Of a stretch of 64,000 nucleotides of DNA, positions 47,064-58,229 are shown piece after piece. The translations under genes and the position numbers were made by a program. Numbering within the stretch: the stretch's first letter is position 1; each line of letters opens with the position of its first letter. The DNA comes from Conus ventricosus (taxonomy: Eukaryota > Mollusca > Gastropoda > Neogastropoda > Conidae): positions 68,858,516 to 68,922,515 of the forward strand of contig CM031620.1 of the NCBI GenBank assembly GCA_018398815.1. The letters run 5' to 3'. Under the pieces are notes generated by a model, which had not been told where the DNA came from, did no database searches, and saw nothing but the letters and a program-made list of their open reading frames with translations.

Positions 47064-47189
47064 CAACGCCGTTGCAGGCAGATGGATTGTCATTGATGAT
47101 GACGATGTCGATGATGTTGTGGTTGCACATGTACGCTTTGAACTCACACTCGCTGCGGAAAATGATGTCGTTAGAGGCACACACCAAGT
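47064..47189 (-). CDS. Exon 2 of secreted FOLN/Kazal-TSR-CTCK protein: Kazal module
   Basis: The exon is 126 nt, phase 1-1. The acceptor is GTATGTCCACAG|ACTTGG and the donor GGCGTTG|GTCAGTGG. The translation has LVCASNDIIFRSECEFKAYM, then CNHNIIDIVIIN and NPSACNGV. The spacing V-C-x-S-N-D-x3-F-x2-E-C-x6-C ... C is a Kazal domain. It completes the follistatin-type half-domain of exon 1: the junction codon is AAC (Asn), and the join runs CSCPSC...LVCASND. The frame stays open to a TGA 54 nt past the chosen donor, so a last-exon reading is possible, but the donor matches that of exon 3 and keeps phase 1. The acceptor lies in a tandem array. Confidence 0.85.
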
Positions 47190-48090
47190 CTGTGGACATA
47201 CAGCAGAGTTAGAGGCACACACCAAGTCTGTGGACATACAGCAGAGTTACAGGCACACACCAAGTCTGTGGACATACAGCAGAGTTACAGGCACACACCA
47301 AGTCTGTGGACATACAGCAGAGTTACAGGCACACACCAAGTCTGTGGACATACAGCAGAGTTACAGGCACACACCAAGTCTGTGGACATACAGCAGAGTT
47401 ACAGGCACACACCAAGTCTGTGGACATACAGCAGAGTTACAGGCACACACCAAGTCTGTGGACATACAGCAGAGTTACAGGCACACACCAAGTCTGTGGA
47501 CATACAGCAGTTACAGGCACACACCAAGTCTGTGGACATACAGCAGAGTTACAGGCACACACTAAGTCTGTGGACATACAGCAGAGTTACAGGCACACAC
47601 CAAGTCTGTGGACATACAGCAGAGTTACAGGCACACACCAAGTCTGTGGACATACAGCAGAGTTACAGGCACACACCAAGTCTGTGGACATACAGCAGAG
47701 TTACAGGCACACACCAAGTCTGTGGACATACAGCAGAGTTACAGGCACACAACCAAGTCTGTGGACATACAGCAGAGTTACAGGCACACACCAAGTCTGT
47801 GGACATACAGCAGAGGTTACAGGCACACACCAAGTCTGTGGACATACAGCAGAGTTAGAGACACACACCAAGTCTGTGGACATACAGCAGAGTTACAGGC
47901 ACACACCAAGTCTGTGGACATACAGCAGAGTTAGAGACACACACCAGTCTGTGGACATACAGCAGAGTTAGAGACACACACCACCAAGTCTGTGGACATA
48001 CAGCAGAGTTACAGGCACACACCAAGTCTGTGGACATACAGCAGAGTCAGAGACACACACCAAGTCTGTGGACATACAGCAGAGTGCAGG
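47165..48090. repeat. 38-bp minisatellite carrying the exon 2 acceptor, about 24 units
   Basis: On the gene strand each unit contains CTGTATGTCCACAG followed by ACTTGGTGTGTGCCTGTAA, which is the branch-proximal sequence, the 3' splice site and the first 18 or so bases of exon 2. The unit next to the exon has GCCTCTAAC, like the exon, and distal units have GCCTGTAAC. A few units are 34-41 bp. The ORFs on both strands here are artefacts. Confidence 0.97.
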
Positions 48091-48114
48091 ATTAGTACTG
48101 GCTGTCAGTGATTC

Positions 48115-48330
48115 ACATTACTACAACTATTACTACTGCTGCTGCTTCTGCTACTACTACGATTTTCACTACTACCACCACCACTACCACTACTACTACT
48201 ACTACTATTAAACGCATAAGTCACTACAACATAGTCAATCATGACCGATAATATAAATACCCTCCTCAATCCTATAATCAACAACAACAACAATAACGAT
48301 GACAACGATCATAAATCATCATCTTTGTGA
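48115..48330. repeat. (CTA)n-type trinucleotide region
   Basis: Imperfect ACT/CTG/CCA trinucleotides at 48,115-48,210, followed by ACAACAACAACAATAACGAT. Low-complexity sequence. Confidence 0.85.
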
Positions 48331-49385
48331 TAGGACAATGGAACAAGCAGCCCAATCCAGTCCCATCCCAAAGAATTCAGAACGTCTTCTCATAGTGTTG
48401 AGGCCCTTAATGGACGCTTAGTCAGTCGGGGATCTCCACTGCTCGTAGAAATGTACAGCAGAGTTACCATCTGTTCCCCACCCCCCTCCCTGGACTTCTT
48501 CCGATCCGCCTCTACGACGTACATCTCCGCCTTGCCTTACACGATGGCTGGTCCTGTCCGGAGGCCATGACTAAATACACGCGATAACAACCCATTGCAC
48601 AAGAAGCGGTTGCGGCTCGGCTGCTGCATCTACTCATTGCTGCTGGGAGGTGGTAGCGACCGGCAGAAGACACCTAGGTGGCAGACAGGCGTAGGGCGGC
48701 GCTCGTTTCCTTCCACGTACCAGGCGTGACGACGGGACAAGCCTGTGTCGCCGGGGGGACGGCTCTCGAGGCGGCGGGGCAGTCTGACGACGAGACGCTG
48801 CCACTCTGCGACTTCCCCAGTGGCCTGCACAACCAGCAGGGCCCTCCCTTTGGTGGGTGGGGGGAGGTGGGATCGCCTTCCATGGGCGCAGAGTGGGCAT
48901 GAACCTACGTGCAGCGGCTCGGCGACTTGCGCCTCGTACGTCTCCCGAGTCGGCCTCACGTGGCACAGGACTGTCGCCACTCAGCATGAAGACGGCTGCC
49001 CGGTACCCCTGACGACGGCTTTGGAGGAACTGCCACGACGACGACGATGACAAAACGAACAACATCGACCATCGCCGAAGAACAACCCTGCAAACGAACC
49101 GCTCGGCAGTCATAACGACTTACAACTTCACCCAGCCCTGCCTGACGACACCGTCTACCCCGGGGTCCCTCCGCCTGACCGCAAACACCAACCTCGACCC
49201 AAACCTGCTAGCCTACAAATTCTTGCCAAGACAATCGACTCCATGCTGCAGCTTGCGGCGGCGACACACTTGTCCCTGAACGCTCTTTGCTGTGAGGACG
49301 TAAAACTCATCCAACCCCACTGCACAAACAAAACAATGAAACACAGAGACCACAAGACAAAACCTGCAATGGGCAATTCAACATA
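48331..49385. other. GC-rich block of unknown nature
   Basis: Clearly more GC-rich than its surroundings and free of tandem repeats. Overlapping open frames occur on both strands (minus 48634-49113 and 48630-48980; plus 48678-48902 and 48745-49050). A plus-strand frame from about 49,080 to 49,385 is also open and includes KTIDSMLQLAAATHLSLNAL. None matches a family I can name. It is probably part of a mobile element because of its sharp compositional borders, but it could hold an unrecognised exon. Strand is undecided. Confidence 0.4.
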
Positions 49386-49399
49386 ATATTTATTCCGCA

Positions 49400-49925
49400 A
49401 TCTCTCTCTCTCTCTCGTTTTCCTCTCCTACACAGTGCAATACAAGACACAGGGAAAAACAAACTAACACTTGCAACACAATGGAATACCATAAAACAGT
49501 GAACACAACATAATTCAATACAATATGATGCAATATAAAAACACAATGAATACAATAGACAGTGAACACAACATAATTCAATACAATATGATCAAATAAA
49601 ACACAATGGAATACAATAGACAGTGAACACAACATAATTCAATACAATATGATGCAATATAAAACAAAATGGAATACAATAGACAGTGAACACAACATAA
49701 ATTCAATACAATATGATGCAATATAAAACAAAATGGAATACAATAGACAGTGAACAAAAACATAATTCAATACAATATGATGCAATATAAAACAATGGAA
49801 TACAATAGACAGTGAACACAACATAATTCAATACAATATGATGCAATATAAAACACAATGGAATCCCAATAGACAGTGAACACCAACATAATTCAATACA
49901 ATATGATGCAATATAAAACACATGG
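49400..49925. repeat. About 62-bp A-rich tandem repeat, about 8 units
   Basis: Units contain CATAATTCAATACAATATGA, TGCAATATAAAACA and GGAATACAATAGACAGTGAA. Lengths are 60-64 bp. A short CT tract precedes it at 49,400-49,420. Confidence 0.93.
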
Positions 49926-50560
49926 ATCACAATGAAACGCAAAACAAACACATGGATCACAATGAAATGCAAAACAACATATTGCAATACACTACACGGG
50001 GAAAACATAAGGCAACGCAAAGCAATCAACTGCGACAGAAAAAAGGGAACATATGCAATGCACACCCCACACAAAAAAACAACGCAACAGTCAGGAAGCA
50101 CAATGCAAAGCACAATGCAACTCAATGCATTACAATGAAATGTAAAAAACAAAACAAAAAACCCCTGTGACAAGGGGACACTAGGGCACCACACAGTAAA
50201 TGTCACGCAATGGAACACAGTGAAACACAATAAGAGCACAACCCAACGTGGGAAGCCATTAATTCAATGTAATAGAACACACTACAACACAGCACGCCCA
50301 CAATACTTTATAAAACATTACAACCCACAACAAACAATGCAATGTTATACAACAAATGTAATACAAGAAAAAACACCACAAAAACATTGCCATATAATAA
50401 AAACCCCACTGAAAATATTATACAACAAACACAAATTACAATGCAATATTAACAACCCAAACCAAAAACGAAATGAAGTACTATACAAAAAAACACAATG
50501 AATATAATACAACAAACCACAAAACACAATGCACGGCAGTTCTGACTGCTGCATTAATCG
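49926..50560. repeat. Degenerate A-rich repeat (ATGCAA/ATACAAC type)
   Basis: Loose motifs such as CACAATGCAA, ATAATACAAC and AAAACACAATG recur without fixed spacing. They resemble the units of the 49.4 kb and 55.8 kb arrays and may be their decayed relatives. Confidence 0.6.
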
Positions 50561-50955
50561 CTTGAGCCCAAATTCTTCTAAAATCGTGGGACGGAAAACG
50601 AAGTAACAAATTGTTCGCCCCAGCCAACAAGCCGGGTCTGTTAAATTTAGGCCTAGCGGTCTGGTACTGAAACCCTAGAGTGTCTGGAGATAAGGGCCCC
50701 AAGGCGCTTGTAACTGAAAGCGTGGGAATAGCGAACTACACACTGCTTTGGTGTCTGTATCGCGCCAAAAGCTGCCCAATGTTTACACAAGGGCTGCACA
50801 CAGGGAGGCGAGTGTAAAACCGAGAACAGCGGGATTGTCTTTGTCCACAACACACTGTGACGCTTTTCTGCGAAGGTTATTCTTACACATACACGAATTC
50901 TTACACATACACGAACGCAACGCACGTACGCGTGCGCACGGGCGCGCGCGCACAT

Positions 50956-50992
<37 letters not shown>

Positions 50993-51180
50993 CGCACACC
51001 ATGCACACATGCGCGCGCACTCACAATATGTACATAAAAGCAGAAACTTCCCGTCAATACCCTCATTATGATTATTAACATTACAGATGTGGGTTTAGGT
51101 ATGAACTTTTAACAGCCTGACAATGGAAAAAAACAAAACAAAAACAAGACCAGCGCTTGACGAAAAATGCTGCAACCCAA
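50561..51180. other. Intronic sequence with CG/CA microsatellite
   Basis: Unique sequence to about 50,880, then TTCTTACACATACACGAA in duplicate, GCGTGCGCACGGGCGCGCGC and a (CA)n tract to about 51,020. The alternating purine-pyrimidine run is Z-DNA prone. No exon is recognised. Confidence 0.6.
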
Positions 51181-51184
51181 AGTC

Positions 51185-51307
51185 GATTTGTGTGTGTGGT
51201 GTTTTGTGTGTGTGTGTGTGGTGTGTGTGTATGTGGGGTTTTGTGGTGTGTGTGTGTGTTTTTGTGGGGTGTGTGTGTGTGCGTGTGTGTCTGGGGAGAG
51301 AGAAAAG

Positions 51308-51341
<34 letters not shown>

Positions 51342-51900
51342 ACGGAAAGAGGTGAGAGAGGAATGGTTGAGTAACATACTACACAAGACACTGCACGGAA
51401 ATACCACTTATAAAATCAAAAGGAAGAAAAGAAACATGCACAGTGTACCCCGGGGCGCGCAAGCAAAAAACGAAGGAGAGAGAGGAGAGAGAGATGAGAG
51501 AGAGAGAGAGAGAGAGAAGAGAGAGGGGAGGAGAGTGAGAGAGAGAAAAGAGAGAGAGGGGAAGCCCTGACATAGAGAGAGAGGGAGGGGGAGATTGGGG
51601 GGGGGGAGGATGACTGATTGAGAATACATCAATAAAAAACAGACATGCACGGATACCTTTTAAACACACAAAAATCAATAAAAGCATGCGAGAGGGGAGA
51701 GAGAGAGGGAGGAGAGAGTAGGTGGGGGGGGAGGACTGATTAATAATACATATATGAAGAATTTGACATGCACAGATAGCTTTGTACATGTATACAAAAT
51801 CAATAAAAGCATGAATCAGAAAAAGAAAATGTTTCACATGACAAGGGGCTTGCACTCATAACTGAAACAACCCCTCTCTCTCTCCTCTCTCTCTCCTCCC

Positions 51901-51942
<42 letters not shown>

Positions 51943-51976
51943 TTTCTCTCACAACACACACACACACACACACTCT

Positions 51977-52022
<46 letters not shown>

Positions 52023-52152
52023 ACCTCTCTCTCTCTTTTCACACACACACACACACACACACACCACACACACACAACACACACTAAAAATTACATATAC
52101 ACGGCACACGGCATACGAGTCTGAGAAGAGAGAGAGAGAAAAGGTAGAGAGA

Positions 52153-52191
<39 letters not shown>

Positions 52192-52456
52192 GGGAGAGAA
52201 GAGAGAGAGAGAGAGAGAGAGAAACTGAACTGAAACTGACTTTGCATGCATGACTTTCACAGAACAAAACAGATATCACACACCCAAAACACACACACAC
52301 CCCACACACACACACACAACACAACATAAACACGGCACACGGCATACGAGACTGAGGTGGGTGGGGGAAGGGAGGGAGGGAGAGGGAGAAGAGACAGAGA
52401 GAGAGAGGGGGGGGGGGAGGAAGAGAGAGAGAAAGAGAGAGAAAAGAGAGGGGGAG

Positions 52457-52487
<31 letters not shown>

Positions 52488-52985
52488 GAGGGAGAGAGAG
52501 GAAACTGAACTGAAACTGACGTGCATGCATGACTTCACAAAACAAAACAGATATCACACACAAAACACACACACACACACACACACCACACACACAACAA
52601 TATACAGGCACACGGCATACAAAGACTGAGGTGGGCGGGGGAAGGGGAAAGGGAGGGAGAGGGAGAGAACACAGAGAGAAAGGGGGGGGGAGGAAGAAGA
52701 GAGGAGAAGAGAGAGAGGGAGAGAAGGAGAGGGGGAAGTGAGAGAGAAGGAGGAGAGAAAAGAAGCTGAATTGAAACTGACGGCATGAAATGACTTAACA
52801 GAACAAAACAGATCACACACACACACACACACAACACACACACCCACAACACACACACACACCAACAACTGACTCACACACACACACACACACACACCAC
52901 ACACACACACACACCCCCCACACCCCACACACAAACGCACCCCACACACACCCACACGCACGCAGCCAGGGCACCGCACGCACGC
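51185..52985. repeat. Dense cluster of GT, GA, CT and CA tracts with a higher-order repeat
   Basis: Polypurine, polypyrimidine and alternating tracts succeed each other for 1.8 kb. Within it a module of about 260-280 bp recurs: CACGGCATACGA (about 52,100, 52,335, 52,610), a GAGAGA/GGGAGG tract, GAAACTGAACTGAAACTGAC (about 52,222, 52,501, 52,763), AACAAAACAGATATCACAC and a CA tract. An earlier duplication of ATCAATAAAAGCATG lies at about 51,673 and 51,800. All ORFs here are low-complexity artefacts. Confidence 0.92.
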
Positions 52986-53735
52986 CCCGCAGGGCACCCC
53001 CACACAATGTGTAACTCACGACCCTTGTAGGTTAAAGCTGGTTGTGTGTCAATATCCACTTCTCATCACATAACTGTTCACTATCATTTTTTAAACACAA
53101 ACAAATGTCTTGTTGGCACATTTTCCCCCGTGGTGTGGTCCTACACTCTCAGATCAGCGGCTTTGTGTTACAGAATAGTGTGACACTGACAGGCTTTTGC
53201 TGTTGTCCCCTCTCCTCCTCAAACCCGCCCCCACCCCCACCCCATCCCCCACCCCCCCAACACTTTAACATGAAGTACACTTTGCCCGTTTGAAAAAAAA
53301 AATCTAAAACAAAAACTATAGTTGAGTTCAGTAGTTTTCTCTCACTTCATGTAATAATTTTAAAACCAATTATTTTCAATATATGCATAATCTTGGAAAC
53401 AAAGGTCATATTTCTAGCTATTATATACACCCATTACAAACATGCATTTACAACATGTATCAGTGAAACAATTCAACTTGAAAGTTTAAAATTATAATGC
53501 TCTTTACGTTCTATAGGATTATTATGTACACAATATTTTGGTCAATTTGGGAAAAGTACTTATGTATGCTTTTTCATTTCAACAAATTTACGTATATGAA
53601 TTTTCATACCTGTCTCTCTCTCCCCTCTGAAAGGATGATCTGCAAAAGTCTGCGGGGGAAAACATATACTTAGAATTTTGTTCAGTGACAAAATATAAAG
53701 CTGCTTAGGGAAAGAATGTACAAACTGACAATTAC
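52986..53735. other. Unique AT-rich intronic sequence
   Basis: Contains a C-rich tract near 53,225-53,260 and otherwise unique sequence. No gene is supported. Confidence 0.5.
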
Positions 53736-54705
53736 AAAACGTTTCCCCGTAATCAGTGCTGTGTTTTTTTCTCACGTGGTGGCATATCAGTCCATGAAAC
53801 TGTGGTGCCACCAGTTGGGTCAGATGCTCTCGTGAGCAGGGCTTTGAGGGTGTTGCTGTTGTTTTCAAGCCCCAGACTCTTCTCACAGTGCATTGATTGT
53901 GGCGTGTGTCTCCCCGCCTCCTTTCCTCCCAGCATGGCCACTCCTGTCCCCCCAGGTTGATCCAGGGAAAAACAGTGATGTTCCAACGATGTTGTTTTGG
54001 AATGATGGCAGTCTTGGGAAACTTTTCTCTGTAAAAGGCCATGTACCGCTTAATGGATGTTTCAATATCTTCAATCTCATCATCACAGATGGCTCTTTTT
54101 ATGCGATATGGCCCGATAACATCAGAGAAGAGGGCATTCAGCTCATTCTGTGTTTGTCAGTGGTGCCTTCAGGGGACTCAAAGGCCTGAGGATTCTTTTT
54201 CTGAATGGAGACAATGCTTTGTCAATGCCAGTTGGAACGGTCTGCACTGATGCGCCTCTTGAATCTTTGGGTGGAGTTGATGTGGCATCAGAATGTGACA
54301 CAAAAGGAAACTTGTTTTTTTTTTACTGGAGATAAATGCTTCATTGAGCCAGCTGGGACAGTCTGCACTGATACAGTTCTAGGGACTTTTGCCGGAGTTG
54401 ATGTGGCTTCAGATGAGACAGAAAATGAAATATCACTATCAAGGGTCAGAGTTTGATTGGGCACTTTCGTTTTGCTGGTTGGGGGAAAACTGTTTTTAGA
54501 ACGGCAGATTTTTTATCTTTTTTCTCTGGTCTCCCACCTTTACCTCCTGTTGGAAAGTGAGTGCATAGCGACACTGACTGACAGTAAACTGGGTGCAAAC
54601 AGGGGCCATAATTTTGAGGCTTTTCAAATTCTGCCAAATGCACGGCTCTTTGCTGTTGTTGAATGTTTGCGGTTTGTCAGATTTTTCAAAGTGTTGCACA
54701 AAACA
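53735..54705 (-). pseudogene. Decayed element-derived protein-coding region
   Basis: The minus strand, with frameshifts, reads GKGGRPEKKDKKSAV (about 54,540), an Ala/Thr/Pro-rich stretch (EATSTPAKVPRTVSVQTVPA, about 54,330-54,390), DVIGPYRIKRAICDDEIEDI (about 54,050-54,110), KRYMAFYREKFPKTAIIPKQ (about 53,990-54,045), and further pieces with AMLGGKEAG, NNSNTLKALLTRA and LICHHVRKK to about 53,750. This resembles an uncharacterised protein that, as far as I recall, is widespread in invertebrate genomes and probably of transposon origin. At least two frameshifts show it is dead. An 80-bp segment is duplicated at about 54,225-54,300 and 54,345-54,415. Confidence 0.55.
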
Positions 54706-54924
54706 CACAAACTATTTTTTGAATGTACTTCCTCCTATCTTCCAGAACATTCACATTGAAAATTACGTTTATTTCAGAAGCAACACTCAAACACGTCTAC
54801 TGATTTGTTTTTTATCTTTCTTTGATCTCTTTGACCTTTTCCACACAGTCTACACAAGACCCTTTAAACGTTCAAAATTGTTCAGTGAAGAGTGACCGTT
54901 TGTTCCATAAATCCTTTCGGCCAT

Positions 54925-55072
54925 CCCCCCCCCCCCCCCCCCCCCCCCCTCTCCTCTCCCTCTCCTCTCCCACACACCCCACACCAACACAGCACACGCA
55001 CGCACGCACGCACCCACCCCACGCATGCCACACACACGCCACACACACGCGCACCACACACCACACCCCACA

Positions 55073-55103
<31 letters not shown>

Positions 55104-55105
55104 AA
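54925..55105. repeat. Poly-C, CACG and (CA)n low-complexity tract
   Basis: A run of about 24 C (54,926-54,949), then CT and CACG steps, then (CA)n to 55,103. It is strongly strand-asymmetric. Confidence 0.95.
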
Positions 55106-55812
55106 GCACCCTATGGACTCCCAACATACACTTAATTTGAATTGCCGATAGAAATATAGTAGTACTGGAAATGAAGTATTATTTAAATTATATAATTATT
55201 CACTTATTATGTTTGCCACTACCATTACTGTTACCCGTAGTATTATTTTGCTTGAGTAAATATGTTATCCTCAACGTTTCCTTTAATTAGGCCTACATTC
55301 TCTACATGCAACCATAGTACATATAAATCAGCAACATGAAGAATATGTATATAACAACGGTGTAAATACGGCCCCTTACAAATGCTAACTAACTTTTCCT
55401 TCACAAAGATTTGCCAACGCCTGCTGGCCTACCTTCGGCCAAAATAGTTCCCCGCGCCCTCCACCTCCCCGCTTTGCTTCGCTACCAGGCACGCACGGCG
55501 CGCGCAACACAGCCGCCCAAAGTTCTGTCAGAAAGTTTTAAACACAACTTAATTAGGTACTCACAGAGAAACAAATGCCAGCTTTTGTCACCTCTCAAGT
55601 ACTCACTGCGCCATTGTTTTCTACAGAAATTATAGTTAAAAAACTTCTGTACGAAATAAACTTAAAGATGTAGCAACCCCTCCGAAGCGTCCAAACACAC
55701 ACAGCGTCTGGCCGTGCGTGGCAAACTCGCTTCGGCCCCTCGCCAGAAATCAAAAGGCAAAGCGTTGACGCAACTGAATGCAGGGCTCTGAGTGGGGGCG
55801 CGCCGCCGTAAT
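55106..55812. other. Unique sequence with two GC-rich islets
   Basis: AT-rich to 55,400, then GC-rich islets at 55,425-55,515 (TTTGCTTCGCTACCAGGCAC, CACGCACGGCGCGCGC) and 55,675-55,810. The islets share CACGCACGGC in inverted orientation, which might mark ends of an inserted element, but the match is too short to be sure. No gene is recognised. Confidence 0.4.
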
Positions 55813-55814
55813 GC

Positions 55815-57425
55815 AATATAATACAACCACAAACACAAGCAAGTACTACAAAAACCTACAAACACAGTGCAATACAACAAACCATAAACACATTGCACTA
55901 CATATAACAACCACAATGCAATGTAATACAACAAACCATAAACACATTGCACTACATATAACAACCACAATGCAATGTAATACAACAAACCATAAACACA
56001 TTGCACTACATATAACAACCACAATGCAATGTAATACAACAAACCATAAACACATTGCACTACATATAACAAACACAATGCAATGTAATACAACAAACCA
56101 CAAACACAATGCAATGTAATACAACAAACCACAAACACAATGCAATGTAATACAACAAACCATAAACACATGGTAATGTAATACAACAAACCATAAACAC
56201 GTGGTAATGTAATACAACAAACCATAAACACGTGGTAATGTAATACAACAAACCATAAACACATGGTAATGTAATACAACAAACCATAAACACGTGGTAA
56301 TGTAATACAACAAACCATAAACACATGGTAATGTAATACAACAAACCACAAACAAAATGCATAATAAACAAACCACAAACACAATGCAATATACACAACA
56401 AACACAAACACAATACAACACAATGCAACAAATCACAAACACAATGCAACATTATACAAGAAACTACAAACACAATGCAATTGAATGCAACAAACGCACA
56501 AACACAGTGTAATATAATACAACAAACCACAACCACAATGCAATGTAATACAACAAACCACAAACACAATGCAATATAAACAACAAACCACAAACACAAT
56601 GCAATATAATACAACAAACCACAAACACAATTAAATGTAATACAACAAACCACAAACACAATGCAATATAATATAACAAACCACAAACACAATGCAATAT
56701 AATACAACAAACCACAAACACAATGCAATATAATATAACAAACCACAAACACAATGCAATATAATATAACAAACCACAAACACAATGCAATATAATACAA
56801 CAAACCACAAACACAATGCAATATAATATAACAAACCACAAACACAATGCAATATAATATAACAAACCACAAACACAATGCAATATAATATAACAAACCA
56901 CAAACACAATGCAATATAATACAACAAACCACAAACACAATGCAATATAATATAACAAACCACAAACACAATGCAATATAATATAACAAACCACAAACAC
57001 AATGCAATATAATACAACAAATCACAAACACAATGCATTTTAATACAACAAACCACAAACACAATGCAATGTAATACAACAAACCACAAACACAATGCAA
57101 TGCAATCGAACAAAACAGACACACAATTCAATATAATACAACCACAAACACAGTGCAATATAATGCAACAAACTACAAATACAATGCAATATGACACGAC
57201 CACAAACACAATGCAATATAATGTAACCACAAACACAATGCAATGTAATATAACAAACCACAAACACGTGGCAATATCCTAATACAAACAGCAAATACAT
57301 GGCAATGTAATTAAAAAAAACGGAAAAATTCCAGTGTAATACAACAAACCACAAACACAATGCAATATAATACAACAAACCACAAACACAATGCAATATA
57401 ACAACACAAACACAGTGCAATATAA
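55815..57425. repeat. 31-bp A-rich minisatellite, about 50 units
   Basis: Units contain ACAACAAACCACAAACACAA and TGCAATATAAT. Subfamilies: CACATTGCACTACATATAAC composites at 55,880-56,080; CATAAACACATGGTAATGTA at 56,155-56,340; and a uniform block at 56,570-57,060. Minus-strand ORFs of up to 354 codons are stop-free repeat. Confidence 0.95.
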
Positions 57426-57429
57426 TGCA

Positions 57430-58140
57430 ACAAACTACAAATACAATGCAATATGACACACCACAAACATCATGACAAGTAACACAACAAACCACAAACA
57501 TATGACAATGTGACACAACAAACCACAAACATATGACAATGTGACAACAACAAACCACAAACATTGACAATGTACAAACAACAAAACCACAAACCATTGA
57601 CAATGTAATACAAAAAACCACAAACATATGACAATGTAAACAAAAACCACAAACATATGACAATGTAACACAACAAACCACAAACATATGACAATGTACA
57701 CAACAAACCACAAACATATGACAATGTGACACAACAAACCACAAACATATGACAATGTGACACAACAAACCACAAACATATGACAATGTAACACAAAAAA
57801 ACCACAAACATTGACAATGTAACACACACCACAAACTATGACAATGAAACAACAAACACAAACATATGACAACTGTAACACAACAAACTACAAACATATG
57901 ACAATTAACACAACAAACCACAAACATATGACAAGTACCAACAAACCACAAACATATGACAATGTAATACAACAACCACAAACACATGACAATGTGGTAC
58001 AACAAACCACAACACAGACACTGTAATACAAAACAAACCACACACAATGTAACAAAGAAACCACAAACTAGACAAGTTAACAACAAACCACAACACAATG
58101 AACGAATACAAACCACAAACATATGACAATTTTAATACAA
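57430..58140. repeat. 31-bp minisatellite, CATATGACAATG variant, about 22 units
   Basis: The ACAACAAACCACAAACATAT core continues from the previous array but pairs with GACAATGTGAC in place of TGCAATATAAT. It is a direct derivative of the neighbouring 31-bp array and carries many single-base length changes. Confidence 0.93.
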
Positions 58141-58229
58141 CAAACCAGCACCAAGTGACAAGTAATCACAACAACAAACGCAAACAACGACAACGACAGG
58201 ACATACAACCACAGAAACACATGACATCG

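Noticed and set aside
47119..47971. Plus-strand ORFs with VCGHTAELQAHTKS-type repeats
   Set aside because: Translated 38-bp array on the strand opposite to the gene.
55662..58122. Minus-strand ORFs of 250-360 codons with CLWFVVLHC-type repeats
   Set aside because: Translated 31-bp minisatellite; no domain, start context or conservation-like pattern.
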